NCBI RefSeq assembly: GCF_900109915.1
Contig: NZ_FOBU01000001.1
Coordinates: forward strand, 430,558-494,557
DNA: 64,000 nucleotides
Direction: 5' to 3'
From: Luteibacter sp. UNCMF331Sha3.1
GTDB lineage: Bacteria > Pseudomonadota > Gammaproteobacteria > Xanthomonadales > Rhodanobacteraceae
A program made the translations under genes and the position numbers. The notes below the pieces were generated by a model. The model was not told the origin of the DNA. It saw only the letters and a list, made by a program, of their open reading frames with translations, and ran no database searches. Positions 9,091 to 17,543 of this stretch are shown here, piece after piece. The first letter of the stretch is position 1; each line of letters begins with the position of its first letter.

Positions 9091-9980
9091 CACCAGTTCC
9101 CCGACGCGCCGCCGCCACCGAAGCTGCCGCCGCCACCACTGAAGCCCCCGCCTCCGCCACCGCCGAAGCCGCCGCCACCGAAGCCGCCACCGCCGCCCCA
9201 GCCACCGAATCCGCCCCAGCCGCCACCACCGATCGACCGTCCGGCGCCTGCCGGAATGGCCATCAGCAGCGCGCCGGCGACGAGCCCGACGATACCGCCG
9301 AGGATCGAATGCAGGAACAGCCAGCCGAGACTGCCGGCGATCGCACCGCCGACGGGCATCCGCAGCCCGAGCGGTGCCCGGCCCAGGACACCGCGCATGA
9401 CGAGCGCACCGATGATCAGCGGCACCAGCAGGCTTCCGCCGCCCCGACGCTTTTCGTGGCTTTCGTCGGGCGCGACGGGAGGCGGCAGCGCCTCGCCCTG
9501 CACGATCTGCGTGATCGCATTGAGCGCTTCGGTGATGCCGCCGTAGTAGTCGTTGACGCGCAGTTTCGGCGCCATGTACTCGCGGATGATGCGCGAGGCG
9601 ATGGCGTCGGGAATCGCGCCTTCCAGGCCGTAACCCACCTCGATGCGCACCCGACGATCGTTCTTCGCCAGCAGTACCAGCACGCCGTCGTCGGGCCCTT
9701 CGCGTCCGACCTTGTTCGTTTCGGCGACCCGTAGCGAGTAGCTCTCGAGGTCGTCCGGCTGCGTGGTCGGCACCATCAGCACGACGACCTGCGAACCCTT
9801 GGTCTTTTCGAGGTCGGCAAGTCGCGTGTCGAGTTGCGACACCTGCTCGGGCGTCAGCGTGCCGGTCAGGTCGGTGACGTGACGGGCGAGCTTCGGCACG
9901 GCGGCCTCGTCCGCCCGTGCCGCCGGCGGCGGCACGAGCAGCGCGAGGGCGAGCAGGAGCCCGGCCGCGAAACGACGCAT
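9090..9980 (-). CDS. YgcG-type TPM-domain membrane protein with Gly-rich tail
   Basis: 296 residues. A signal peptide (residues 1-22, ending AARA) precedes a TPM domain containing VTDLTGTLTPEQVSQLDTRL, VVVLMVPTT and VGYGLEGAIPDAIASRII. Two to three membrane segments follow near residues 190-245. The last 50 residues are nearly all Gly, Phe, Trp and Ser and end GASGNW. The start overlaps the lemA stop by one base (TGATG) and its own stop overlaps the next start the same way, so the three genes are tightly coupled. The role is probably membrane or envelope maintenance, as for other LemA/TPM operons. Confidence 0.85.
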   Translation of the reverse strand: MRRFAAGLLLALALLVPPPAARADEAAVPKLARHVTDLTGTLTPEQVSQLDTRLADLEKTKGSQVVVLMVPTTQPDDLESYSLRVAETNKVGREGPDDGVLVLLAKNDRRVRIEVGYGLEGAIPDAIASRIIREYMAPKLRVNDYYGGITEALNAITQIVQGEALPPPVAPDESHEKRRGGGSLLVPLIIGALVMRGVLGRAPLGLRMPVGGAIAGSLGWLFLHSILGGIVGLVAGALLMAIPAGAGRSIGGGGWGGFGGWGGGGGFGGGGFGGGGGGGFSGGGGSFGGGGASGNW

Positions 9981-10603
9981 CAGCGCGCGGCCGTGGAAGC
10001 CGGGGCCGGGGTGGTGCCGAAGTCGACGGTCGGCGCGGTCGAGATCGCCTTCTCGTTCTCGACGCTGAAGTTGGCCTTGACCTTGTAGCCCATGACCTTC
10101 GCGGTGAGGTTGTTCGGGAACGAGCGGATCAGCGTGTTGTAGCTCTGCACGGCGGCGACATAGCGATTGCGCGCCACGGTGATCCGGTTCTCGGTGCCTT
10201 CGAGCTGCGCCTGCAGGTCGCGGAACGATCCGTCGGCCTTCAGCTGCGGGTAGTTCTCGCTGACCACCATCAGGCGCGACAGCGCGCTGGTGAGCTGGCC
10301 CTGGGCGGCCTGGAACTTCGCCAGCGCCTCGGGATCGTTGAGAAGTTCCGGAGTGATCTGCGTCTGGCCGACCTTCGCACGGGCGTTGGTGACCTCGGTC
10401 AGCACGCGCTCTTCGTGCTGGGCGTAGCCCTTCACGGTGTTGACCAGGTTGGGTACGAGATCGGCACGGCGCTGGTACTGGTTGAGCACTTCGGACCAGG
10501 CGGCCTTGACCGCCTCGTCCTCGCGCTGCATGGCGTTGTATCCGCAGCCGCTGAGGAAGCCGGCGAAAAGGACGAGGGCGAATGCGCGGACGAGTGTCTT
10601 CAT
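9980..10603 (-). CDS. lemA: LemA-family lipoprotein
   Basis: 207 residues with a lipoprotein signal (lipobox FLSGC near residue 20), so it is probably anchored in a membrane. The body is the LemA coiled helical domain, with signatures EVLNQYQRRADLVPNLVNTV and RNRYVAAVQSYNTLIRSFPNN. The C-terminal extension is Thr/Ala/Pro-rich. It is the first gene of a three-gene operon with two TPM-domain proteins, a common bacterial arrangement. Its biochemical function is not established. Confidence 0.92.
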   Translation of the reverse strand: MKTLVRAFALVLFAGFLSGCGYNAMQREDEAVKAAWSEVLNQYQRRADLVPNLVNTVKGYAQHEERVLTEVTNARAKVGQTQITPELLNDPEALAKFQAAQGQLTSALSRLMVVSENYPQLKADGSFRDLQAQLEGTENRITVARNRYVAAVQSYNTLIRSFPNNLTAKVMGYKVKANFSVENEKAISTAPTVDFGTTPAPASTAAR

Positions 10604-10669
10604 GGCGGCGGTTTTCCTTGAGGTATGCCGGCGACAACTTACCTCAAAGACGGCCCGCCGTATCGCCCC

Positions 10670-11044
10670 TCAACCGAGGAGGCGCGGTCCGAGGATCATG
10701 GCCCAGCTGAGCAGCACCATCATCATCAGCAGGAAAACGGCAGCGGAGCCCATGTCCTTGGCGCGCCCTGCCAGTTCGTGGAATTCGGGGCTCACCTTGT
10801 CGACCACGGCCTCGATGGCCGAATTGAGGAGTTCGGCGGACAGGACCAGCACCGGGAAGGTCACCAGCACGAGCTTTTCGATCGCCCCCTGCCCCAGCCA
10901 CAGCCCCAGCGGAATCACCACGATGGCCATGAAGACCTCGAGGCGGAACGAGGCCTCGTGGCGGAAACACGCCCGCAGGCCCTTCATGGACCACAGGAAA
11001 GCGAGGTAGATCTGGCGGGGCCCCCGTCGTTCTGTCGATGCCAT
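10670..11044 (-). CDS. dgkA: Diacylglycerol kinase, prokaryotic type
   Basis: Phosphorylates diacylglycerol to phosphatidic acid and so recycles the diacylglycerol released by osmoregulated glucan and LPS modification. 124 residues with three membrane helices. The DgkA signature is intact: EASFRLE near residue 30 and the catalytic ELLNSAIEAVVD, followed by GRAKDMGSAAVF. The length equals that of E. coli DgkA within a few residues. It lies alone, 66 bp upstream of lemA on the same strand. Confidence 0.95.
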   Translation of the reverse strand: MASTERRGPRQIYLAFLWSMKGLRACFRHEASFRLEVFMAIVVIPLGLWLGQGAIEKLVLVTFPVLVLSAELLNSAIEAVVDKVSPEFHELAGRAKDMGSAAVFLLMMMVLLSWAMILGPRLLG

Positions 11045-11274
11045 GCGTCAGGCCGCCGGGGCGGGGGCCGGGCGTTCGCGCCAGGCGACGAGAAGGAAAG
11101 TGCGGTGCGGCATGGCGGGCGACGTCGGGGGCTCGGAAACGGCCCGTATCATGCCACACGCGGCCCGGCGCACGGCTTCGTAACCGCTTAGCCCGCCCAT
11201 CCGCGGCGGCCGTGGCGTATCGCCGCGCCCCTCTGGCGCCGCAGCACAACCCGGCGGACCATTTGTATTACGCT

Positions 11275-11296
11275 TGAACGGTTGTGCGTCCGTTCA
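11275..11296. repeat. Short inverted repeat in the POT-transporter leader
   Basis: TGAACGG (11275-11281) and CCGTTCA (11290-11296) form a 7-bp inverted repeat with an 8-base spacer. It lies 65 bp upstream of the transporter ATG. It could be an operator or an RNA hairpin. No clear -35/-10 pair was identified around it. Confidence 0.3.
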
Positions 11297-11360
11297 GGAG
11301 CACGGCGACGGGAGCCAGGCTTCGATCTGCGCTCGCTGTTCCAATGTGTCCGGAAAATAC

Positions 11361-12896
11361 ATGGCAATCCAGAACCCGCCCGTTTCACAGACCAAGTCCT
11401 TCAGCACGGTCTTCCTCATCGAAATGTGGGAGCGCTTCGGCTTCTACGGCATGCAGGTGCTGATGGTCACCTACATGGTGAAGAAGCTCGGCTTCGCCGA
11501 CGTCGACGCCAACCTCGTCTGGGGCGCGGCCGCGGCCCTCATCTACGCCACTCCCGCCATCGGCGGCTGGATCGGCGACAAATTCCTCGGTACGCGCCGC
11601 ACGATGCTCACCGGCGCCGTGGTCCTCATGATCGGCTACGCGCTGCTCTGGATTCCCACGAACAACACCTACGCACTGTATTTCGCCCTCGGTGTGATCG
11701 TGCTCGGCAACGGCCTGTTCAAGCCCAACGCCGGCAACCTCGTGCGCAAGATCTACGAAGGCGACGACGTGCGCATCGACAGCGCGTTCACCATCTACTA
11801 CATGGCGGTGAACATCGGCTCGACGGTCTCGATGCTGCTCACGCCGTGGATTCGCGATTATGTCGGCGCCCACTACGGCGATGCGCTCGGCTGGCATACC
11901 GCCTTCGGCGTCTGCTCGATCGGCCTGGTGCTCGGCCTCGTCAACTACTACTTCATGCGTCATACGCTGGCGCACATCGGCTCGGATCCCGACGAACGTC
12001 CGCCCGTGGCGAAGAACGTGATCGCCGCCATCGTCGGCGGCCTGGTCATCATCGCCGCGTCGGCGTACATCCTGCAGAGCCAGTCGGTGGCGAAGGCCTG
12101 CGTGTACCTTGCCGGCGTCGTGGTGCTCGGCATCTTCGTGCACCTCATCCGCTCGAGCGAGCGCGGTGAACGCGCCGGCCTGATCGCCGCGCTGGTGCTG
12201 ACGGTGCAGACGATTTTCTTCTTCATCTTCTACCAGCAGATGTCGACCTCGCTGAACCTGTTCGCGCAGCGCAATGTCGACCTGTCGTTCAACGTGTTCG
12301 GCTTCGAGCTGTTCCGCTGGATCCCCGAGCAGTTCCAGTCGCTCAATGCGATCTGGATCGTGATCCTGTCGCCGGTCCTCGTCTGGCTGTACAACTCGCT
12401 CGGCAAGCACGGCAAGGATTTCCCGGTGGCCGCCAAGTTCGCGCTGGGCTTCGCCGCCGTCGCCGCCGGATTCTTCATGTACGGCCTCGGCGCGCTCAGC
12501 GCGGTGAACGGCGCGATCTCGTCGTGGTACATGGTCTGGGGCTACGGCCTGTATTCGCTGGGCGAAGTGCTGGTGAGCGGACTGGGCCTCGCCATGATCG
12601 CCCGCTACGTGCCGGCGCGCATGGGCGGTTTCATGATGGGTGCGTATTACGTGGCCGTCGGTGTCGCCCAGTACATGGGCAGCGTCGTCGCCAATGTCGC
12701 GGCGATTCCGGAGAATCTGACCGACCCGCTGGAGTCGCTGCAGATCTACACCAGCCTGTTCAACAAGCTCGGCTTCGTGGGCCTGGGTTGCACGGCCATC
12801 GCCATCGCCATGCTGCCGCTGATGAAGAAGCTCTCGCTCGATCATGCGCTGGCCAACGTGCCCCCGGTGCCGCCCGTACACAACGAAGACCTGTAA
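11361..12896 (+). CDS. POT-family proton-coupled oligopeptide transporter
   Basis: 511 residues with about 12-14 membrane segments. The POT/PTR signature is present near the N-terminus: LIEMWERFGFYGMQVLMVTY contains the ExxERF motif used for proton coupling. GGWIGDKFLGTRRTM and FTIYYMAVNIGSTVSMLLTPW are also diagnostic. It imports di- and tripeptides with protons. The ATG at 11361 places ExxERF near residue 17 as in homologues; an upstream extension would be non-homologous. A strong terminator follows immediately. Confidence 0.95.
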   Translation: MAIQNPPVSQTKSFSTVFLIEMWERFGFYGMQVLMVTYMVKKLGFADVDANLVWGAAAALIYATPAIGGWIGDKFLGTRRTMLTGAVVLMIGYALLWIPTNNTYALYFALGVIVLGNGLFKPNAGNLVRKIYEGDDVRIDSAFTIYYMAVNIGSTVSMLLTPWIRDYVGAHYGDALGWHTAFGVCSIGLVLGLVNYYFMRHTLAHIGSDPDERPPVAKNVIAAIVGGLVIIAASAYILQSQSVAKACVYLAGVVVLGIFVHLIRSSERGERAGLIAALVLTVQTIFFFIFYQQMSTSLNLFAQRNVDLSFNVFGFELFRWIPEQFQSLNAIWIVILSPVLVWLYNSLGKHGKDFPVAAKFALGFAAVAAGFFMYGLGALSAVNGAISSWYMVWGYGLYSLGEVLVSGLGLAMIARYVPARMGGFMMGAYYVAVGVAQYMGSVVANVAAIPENLTDPLESLQIYTSLFNKLGFVGLGCTAIAIAMLPLMKKLSLDHALANVPPVPPVHNEDL

Positions 12897-12901
12897 ACGG
12901 C

Positions 12902-12931
12902 AAAGGGCCGCCCCGCGATGGGCGGCCCTTT
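12902..12931 (+). terminator. Rho-independent-type terminator
   Basis: A perfect 12-bp stem (12902-12913 with 12920-12931) and 6-base loop begins 5 bp after the transporter stop and ends in TTT. It separates the transporter from regB, whose GTG start is only 19 bp later, so regB expression depends on readthrough or on a promoter inside this short gap. Confidence 0.8.
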
Positions 12932-12949
12932 CGCCATGAAGAGAACGCC

Positions 12950-14230
12950 GTGAGCGACAACCTGCATACGCCATCGTCCCGCTCCGGCCCCTTCGTGCTC
13001 GCCCGCACACTCGCCTGGCTGCGCCTCTGCGCCATCGCCGGTCAGAGTGTCGCCATCCTCTCCTGCGTCACGCTGCTCAAGCTCGACGTTCCCCTGCTCC
13101 CGCTAATGCTCGGCGTGTGCGTGCTCGCGGTATTCGCCGCCGCCGCGTCATTCCGCCTGGGCATGCCATGGAAGGTCACCGAAGTGGAAGCGGTGGTGCA
13201 CATCGCCGCCGACACGCTGGTACTGGGCTACCTCCTGTATTTCACCGGCGGTGCGGCCAATCCGTTCGTGACGCTGCTGCTGGTGCCCATCGCGTTGTCG
13301 GCCGCGGCGCTGTCCATCGCCGGTGTGTCGCTGGTCGCGATCCTTACCGGCGTCGCCTACGTGCTGCTGGTGCCCTACCACCTGCCGCTGCCGACGCTGG
13401 GCAACAAGAGCCTCGATTTCGATCTTTACGTGGCCGGCATGGGCGTCAACTTCGTCATCATGGCGATCCTGCTCGGCGTGTTCATCAGCAACCTCGCCAA
13501 GGCCATCCGCCTGCAGCAGGGCGAAGTGCAGCGCATCCGCGAACGCGCGTTGCGCGACGAGGGCATCCTGGCGATCGCCACGCAAGCCGCGGGCGCCGCC
13601 CATGAACTCAACACGCCGCTGTCGACGATGCGCACGCTGCTGCCGGAGATTCGCCGCGAACACGCCACCGACAACCTGCTCGGCGAGGATCTCGACCTGC
13701 TCGATGGCCAGGTGGAACGCTGCCGGACGATCCTGCGCGAGATGGTGGCGTTCGGGCAGGCGCAGCTGTCGCAGGTACCCGAGCGGATCACGCTCGACGA
13801 GTTCGTGCACGTGTGCCTCGAGCGCTTCCAGCTGCTGCGGCCGGAAGCCGATGTCGACGTACGGCTCGAACCCGGCGCGGGGCGTATCGCGCTGCGTTCG
13901 CCGCCCGGTTTGCGCCACGCGCTGATCAACCTGCTCAACAACGCCGCCGATGCGTCGGCGCTGAACGAAAGCACGGCCGTGGGCCTGCACGTCGGTATCG
14001 TGGGCCCATGGCTGGAGCTGGCGGTGACCGACGAAGGCCCGGGCTTCGACGAATTCGACGAACTCGGCACCCTCGGTCTGTCGCAGAAGGACACCGGTCT
14101 CGGCATCGGCCTCGCGCTGGCCGAGGCCACCGCGGATCGCCTCGACGGCGAACTCGCGGCGAGCAATACGGGCCATGGCGCGCAGATGCGCCTTCGCCTG
14201 CCTCTTTCGGTCATTGGAGACCATGCATGA
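12950..14230 (+). CDS. regB: RegB/PrrB-type redox sensor histidine kinase
   Basis: 426 residues. Six membrane segments (about 25-185) contain the quinone-site heptapeptide GGAANPF at residues 100-106. The H-box AAGAAHELNTPLSTM has H218, and the redox-sensing cysteine of the family is C258 in VERCRTILR. The ATPase domain carries LLNNAADAS and TDEGPGFD. RegB phosphorylates RegA under reducing conditions and controls respiration genes. The start is GTG at 12950, giving the usual length. regA overlaps by 4 bp (ATGA). Confidence 0.93.
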   Translation: MSDNLHTPSSRSGPFVLARTLAWLRLCAIAGQSVAILSCVTLLKLDVPLLPLMLGVCVLAVFAAAASFRLGMPWKVTEVEAVVHIAADTLVLGYLLYFTGGAANPFVTLLLVPIALSAAALSIAGVSLVAILTGVAYVLLVPYHLPLPTLGNKSLDFDLYVAGMGVNFVIMAILLGVFISNLAKAIRLQQGEVQRIRERALRDEGILAIATQAAGAAHELNTPLSTMRTLLPEIRREHATDNLLGEDLDLLDGQVERCRTILREMVAFGQAQLSQVPERITLDEFVHVCLERFQLLRPEADVDVRLEPGAGRIALRSPPGLRHALINLLNNAADASALNESTAVGLHVGIVGPWLELAVTDEGPGFDEFDELGTLGLSQKDTGLGIGLALAEATADRLDGELAASNTGHGAQMRLRLPLSVIGDHA

Positions 14231-14805
14231 ACGACGTCGCTCCCCCCACCGGCCGTCCGCTGCTCATCGTCGACGACGACGCCACGTTCGCCCGCGTGCT
14301 CGGCCGCGCGCTGACGTCGCGCGGTTTCGACGTGATCGCCTGCGACAACGCGGACGACGCGCGGGCACTGTCCCGACGCCATCAGCCGCGTTACTGCGTG
14401 CTCGACCTGAAGCTCGGCGACGAGAACGGCCTGCGCCTCATCCCCGAGCTGCAGACGCTCGTGCCCGACATGCGCGTGTTGCTGCTGACCGGCTACGCGT
14501 CCATCGCCACCGCCGTGGAAGCCATCAAGCGGGGTGCCCACGATTACCTCGCGAAACCGGTGGACGCCGATGCCGTCGTGCGCGCGCTCCTCGACGGGGA
14601 CACCGGTCCGGACATCGACGACCTCGTCGACGCTCCCGATGCGCCGTTGCCGCTACGTCGCCTGGAGTGGGAGCACATCCAGCGCGTGCTGACCGAATGC
14701 GAAGGCAACATTTCCGAGACTGCACGCCGCCTTGGCATGCACCGTCGCACGCTGCAGCGGAAACTCAGCAAGCACCCCGTCCGCGAACGCCCCGACGAGC
14801 ACTGA
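14227..14805 (+). CDS. regA: RegA/PrrA/ActR-type response regulator
   Basis: 192 residues. The receiver domain has acidic residues in LLIVDDDATFARV, the phosphoacceptor D60 in YCVLDLKLGDENG, and TGYASIATAVEAIKRGA as in all RegA proteins. An acidic, Pro-containing linker leads to a Fis-type helix-turn-helix (NISETARRLGMHRRTLQRKL). Activated by RegB, this family binds promoters for respiratory, redox and carbon-metabolism genes. The ATG overlaps the regB stop. The next gene follows 2 bp after the stop, so the propeller protein is in the same operon. Confidence 0.95.
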   Translation: MNDVAPPTGRPLLIVDDDATFARVLGRALTSRGFDVIACDNADDARALSRRHQPRYCVLDLKLGDENGLRLIPELQTLVPDMRVLLLTGYASIATAVEAIKRGAHDYLAKPVDADAVVRALLDGDTGPDIDDLVDAPDAPLPLRRLEWEHIQRVLTECEGNISETARRLGMHRRTLQRKLSKHPVRERPDEH

Positions 14806-14807
14806 TC

Positions 14808-16007
14808 ATGCGCCGACTCCTCGCCTTTTTCTCGCTGGTGGCCTGCGCGACCGTCGCGCACGCACAGCACGACATGGCCGGCATGACCATGGGCCACGGC
14901 GCCCCGCTGGGTTTCGACGCCGCGATCGACCCCGCGGGCAACCTCTGGGTGGTCGATACCGTGGGCGAGCACGTGCGCGCCCGGCGATCGGACGACATGG
15001 GCCGCACGTTCGCCCTGTCGACGATCGTGAACGCGACCGGCGAGCCCCTGTACGCGGAGGGCGAGAACCGTCCCAAGATCGCGCTGGGGCCGAAGGGCGA
15101 GCTCTACGTCACGTGGTCGCAGCCGCGGAAGCTGCCGTGGACCGGTTTCGTGCGGTTCTCCCGGTCGCTCGACGGCGGCGCGCATTTCGACCCGCCGAAG
15201 ACGGTGCACACCGACCGCGCGGAGATCACGCACCGGTTCGACTCGCTCGCCGTCGACGGCAAGGGTGACGTCTTGGTCGCGTGGATCGATAAACGCGACC
15301 TGGAAGCGGCCAACGCACGGAAGAAACCCTATGCCGGTGCCGCCACCTACTACAGCTGGTCGACCGACCGAGGTGCGACGTTCGCCCCCGAGCGCAAGAT
15401 CGCCGACCAGAGTTGCGAATGCTGCCGCATCGCGCTCGCGCGCGCGCCGGATGGCCACATCGATGCGTTCTTCCGCGCGATCTATGGCGACAACATCCGC
15501 GACCATGCATTCGCCGCGTTGCCCACCGACGGCTCCGCGCCGAAGGTCGAGCGGGCGACCTTCACGCAGTGGCACATCGAAGGTTGCCCGCATCATGGTC
15601 CCTCGCTCGCGATCGACGCGAGAGGCACGCGTCATGCGGTCTGGTTCAGCGCCGCCGACGGCAAGGCGACCGTCTGGTACGGGCAACTCGCTCCCGGCAA
15701 GGAGCCGGCACGCGTCCTGTCCCTCGCCGGTAACGGCGCGTCGCATGCGGACCTCGCCGTCGCCGGCGACCACGTCTGGGTCGCGTACCACCAGATGACG
15801 GCGCAGGGCCTCGATCTCGTGCTGCGCGAATCGAACGATGGCGGCGCGCATTTCGGCGAGCCACGCACCCTCGCGCACACCGACGGTCCGTCGGGTTGGC
15901 CGAAGCTCGTGCTTTGGGACGGCCGCGCGTTCGTCGCGTGGAACCCGGGTGGCACGTTCCGGCTCGTGCCCACGGAGGCGCTGCTTTCGAGTGGGAGCCA
16001 GCCTTGA
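14808..16007 (+). CDS. Exported Cys-rich sialidase-like beta-propeller protein
   Basis: 399 residues with a signal peptide (residues 1-19). The mature N-terminus is Met/His-rich (QHDMAGMTMGHG), like copper-binding segments. The body has repeated Asp-box-like turns (RSDDMGRTF, SRSLDGGAHF, STDRGATF, ESNDGGAHF) of a BNR/sialidase propeller. It also has a CECC cluster (residues 203-206) and a GCPHHGP motif at about 260. The sialidase catalytic arginine/tyrosine set was not recognised, so hydrolase activity is doubtful. Operon position after regBA and before a CxxC protein favours a redox or metal role. Its last codons lie in a REP half-site. Confidence 0.75.
   Translation: MRRLLAFFSLVACATVAHAQHDMAGMTMGHGAPLGFDAAIDPAGNLWVVDTVGEHVRARRSDDMGRTFALSTIVNATGEPLYAEGENRPKIALGPKGELYVTWSQPRKLPWTGFVRFSRSLDGGAHFDPPKTVHTDRAEITHRFDSLAVDGKGDVLVAWIDKRDLEAANARKKPYAGAATYYSWSTDRGATFAPERKIADQSCECCRIALARAPDGHIDAFFRAIYGDNIRDHAFAALPTDGSAPKVERATFTQWHIEGCPHHGPSLAIDARGTRHAVWFSAADGKATVWYGQLAPGKEPARVLSLAGNGASHADLAVAGDHVWVAYHQMTAQGLDLVLRESNDGGAHFGEPRTLAHTDGPSGWPKLVLWDGRAFVAWNPGGTFRLVPTEALLSSGSQP
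15991..16004. repeat. Solitary REP half-site fused to a gene end
   Basis: GTGGGAGCCAGCCT is identical to the outer 14 bp of the type A REP arms at 8511 and 22175. Here it is coding and supplies the last residues and the approach to the stop codon of the propeller gene. No partner arm was seen nearby. Confidence 0.55.
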
Positions 16008-16024
16008 CGCTTCGGAGGCTTGTC

Positions 16025-16486
16025 GTGAAGCCATTCATGTTTCTTCTCGCTGCCGCGGCGTTCGCGATGCCCGCCTTCGCGACGCCGCCGGTCGCGTTGA
16101 CCGCCGCGGACGTGCCCGCCCTGCTCGCGCCCCCATCGAAGGGAGTGCGCGTCATCGCGCTGTGGGCGCTCGATTGCGCGTACTGCGAGGCGAATCTTTC
16201 GGCGCTGGCGGACTTCCGCGCCGGGCATCCCGACGTGGATCTGGTCATCGTGGCCACGGACCCGGTCAGTCAGGCGGCAACGCTCGATGCGCGCCTGAAG
16301 GCCGCGAAGCTCGACGCGCTCCCGACACGGGCGTATGCCGACGCGACGCCGGACCGTCTGAATTTCCTGATCGATCCCGCATGGGGCGGCGAGACGCCCC
16401 GCACGATGATCATCCGCGCCGATGGCACGCGCCGCGCGGCGAGCGGCATGCTCGACAGCGCGCACATCGCGACGCTGGTGCGGTGA
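16025..16486 (+). CDS. Exported thioredoxin-like protein with CxxC motif
   Basis: 153 residues. A signal peptide ends near FAMPAFA. The thioredoxin/TlpA-like fold shows VIALWALDCAYCEANL with cysteines C51 and C54, followed by VDLVIVATDPVS, a WGGETPRTMIIR cis-Pro-type segment, and a C-terminal helix. It probably reduces or transfers disulfides in the periplasm, perhaps for the Cys-rich propeller or a metal site. GTG at 16025 is chosen for the GGAGG 6 bp upstream; a TTG at 16004 overlapping the upstream stop is the alternative. It is the last gene of the regBA operon, before a terminator. Confidence 0.75.
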   Translation: MKPFMFLLAAAAFAMPAFATPPVALTAADVPALLAPPSKGVRVIALWALDCAYCEANLSALADFRAGHPDVDLVIVATDPVSQAATLDARLKAAKLDALPTRAYADATPDRLNFLIDPAWGGETPRTMIIRADGTRRAASGMLDSAHIATLVR

Positions 16487-16490
16487 TGCG

Positions 16491-16515
16491 GACGACCGGC
16501 CGACGGCCGGTCGTC
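16491..16515. terminator. Bidirectional hairpin between convergent genes
   Basis: A perfect 11-bp inverted repeat (16491-16501 with 16505-16515) has a 3-base loop. It sits between the thioredoxin-like gene stop (16486) and the histidine kinase stop (16525). It has no T-run, so termination may be weak or Rho-assisted. Confidence 0.6.
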
Positions 16516-16524
16516 ACTCCGGTA

Positions 16525-17517
16525 TCAGGCCTCGACCGGCTGCGGATGCGGGAAGCGCACGCTCGCCACACGGCTCGCACCGTTGAGCGAGCGCAGTTCC
16601 AGTGGCCACTGGAAGCGATCGGACAAACGCCTCGCGATCGCGAGATCGAAACCATGGCGATCGACCGCGGCATGTCGGCGACTTCCCTCTTCCGGCATGT
16701 CGAGCGCAGGATTGATGACGCTGACGCTGCCGGGCATCACGGTGACGACGATGGTGCCCTGATCCGTCTGCTGCAACGCGTGGCGGATCAGCTGCCCGCA
16801 TAGCACGGCGAAGACGCGCGGCGACGCGTGCAACGCGAAGCTCGCGGGTTCGTCGAGGATCAGTTCCACCGGCCGTCCCGCGATGAGCTCGCGGGCGTAA
16901 TCCACTTCCTGTCGCAGCACGGCGTTCACCACGAAATCTTCTTCCGCCAGCCCTTGATCGGACTCGCGGGAGAGGATGAGGAAAGCTTCCACCAGGGCTT
17001 CGAGCTCGCGGGTGGAGCGCCGGATACGCTCCAGCGAACGGTGCCCGAAGTCCGAGAGCTCCGTTTCGTCGGCCAGCATGTCCGACGACATCTTGATCAC
17101 CGTCAGCGGGCTGCGCAGTTCGTGGCTGGCGTCGCGGGTAAAGTTGCGCTCGCGCTCGCCGAAGCCCTCGATGCGACTGGCGAGCCCGTGAAAACCGCGG
17201 ATGAGGCTGCCGATGTCGCCGTCCCTGTGCTTGCTGCCCTCGCGATCGAGACCGGCCATGTCCTGCCGGTCGGGGTCCCAGTCGTTGAGCAGACGCGCGA
17301 GCGCCGCCACAGGAAGCCATTCCCGCGACACGGCGATCCACGCAAGACCGCCCGAGCAGAGGATGATCGCGATCACCGCGCCCACCGGGGCGACATTGTT
17401 CGCCCCCATCACCGAAGCGATGATCATCACCGCCATCTGCAGAAGGAAGACCACGGTGATCCGCGCGCGGAACGATCCGCGCCGACGCCGGCTCTCTTTC
17501 GGTTCCCTGCCTTCCAT
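16525..17517 (-). CDS. Sensor histidine kinase with degenerate ATPase domain
   Basis: 330 residues with two membrane segments (about 20-40 and 46-64), almost no periplasmic loop, and a HAMP-like linker. The H-box is intact (RDASHELRSPLTVI, H132). In the ATPase domain the N-box has His instead of the Mg-binding Asn (LIRHALQQT), and the DxGxG segment reads SVINPALDMPE. A G2-like HGFDLAIARRL remains. Kinase activity may therefore be altered or lost while phosphatase or partner binding persists. It lies 26 bp downstream of its OmpR-type regulator in the same operon. Confidence 0.85.
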   Translation of the reverse strand: MEGREPKESRRRRGSFRARITVVFLLQMAVMIIASVMGANNVAPVGAVIAIILCSGGLAWIAVSREWLPVAALARLLNDWDPDRQDMAGLDREGSKHRDGDIGSLIRGFHGLASRIEGFGERERNFTRDASHELRSPLTVIKMSSDMLADETELSDFGHRSLERIRRSTRELEALVEAFLILSRESDQGLAEEDFVVNAVLRQEVDYARELIAGRPVELILDEPASFALHASPRVFAVLCGQLIRHALQQTDQGTIVVTVMPGSVSVINPALDMPEEGSRRHAAVDRHGFDLAIARRLSDRFQWPLELRSLNGASRVASVRFPHPQPVEA

Positions 17518-17543
17518 CGATCAGTTCCGGGCTCTGCTCCGCA

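Noticed and set aside
14808-16007. True sialidase
   Set aside because: Only the Asp-box-like propeller repeats were seen. The arginine triad and catalytic Tyr/Glu arrangement were not recognised, and Cys/His motifs suggest another role.
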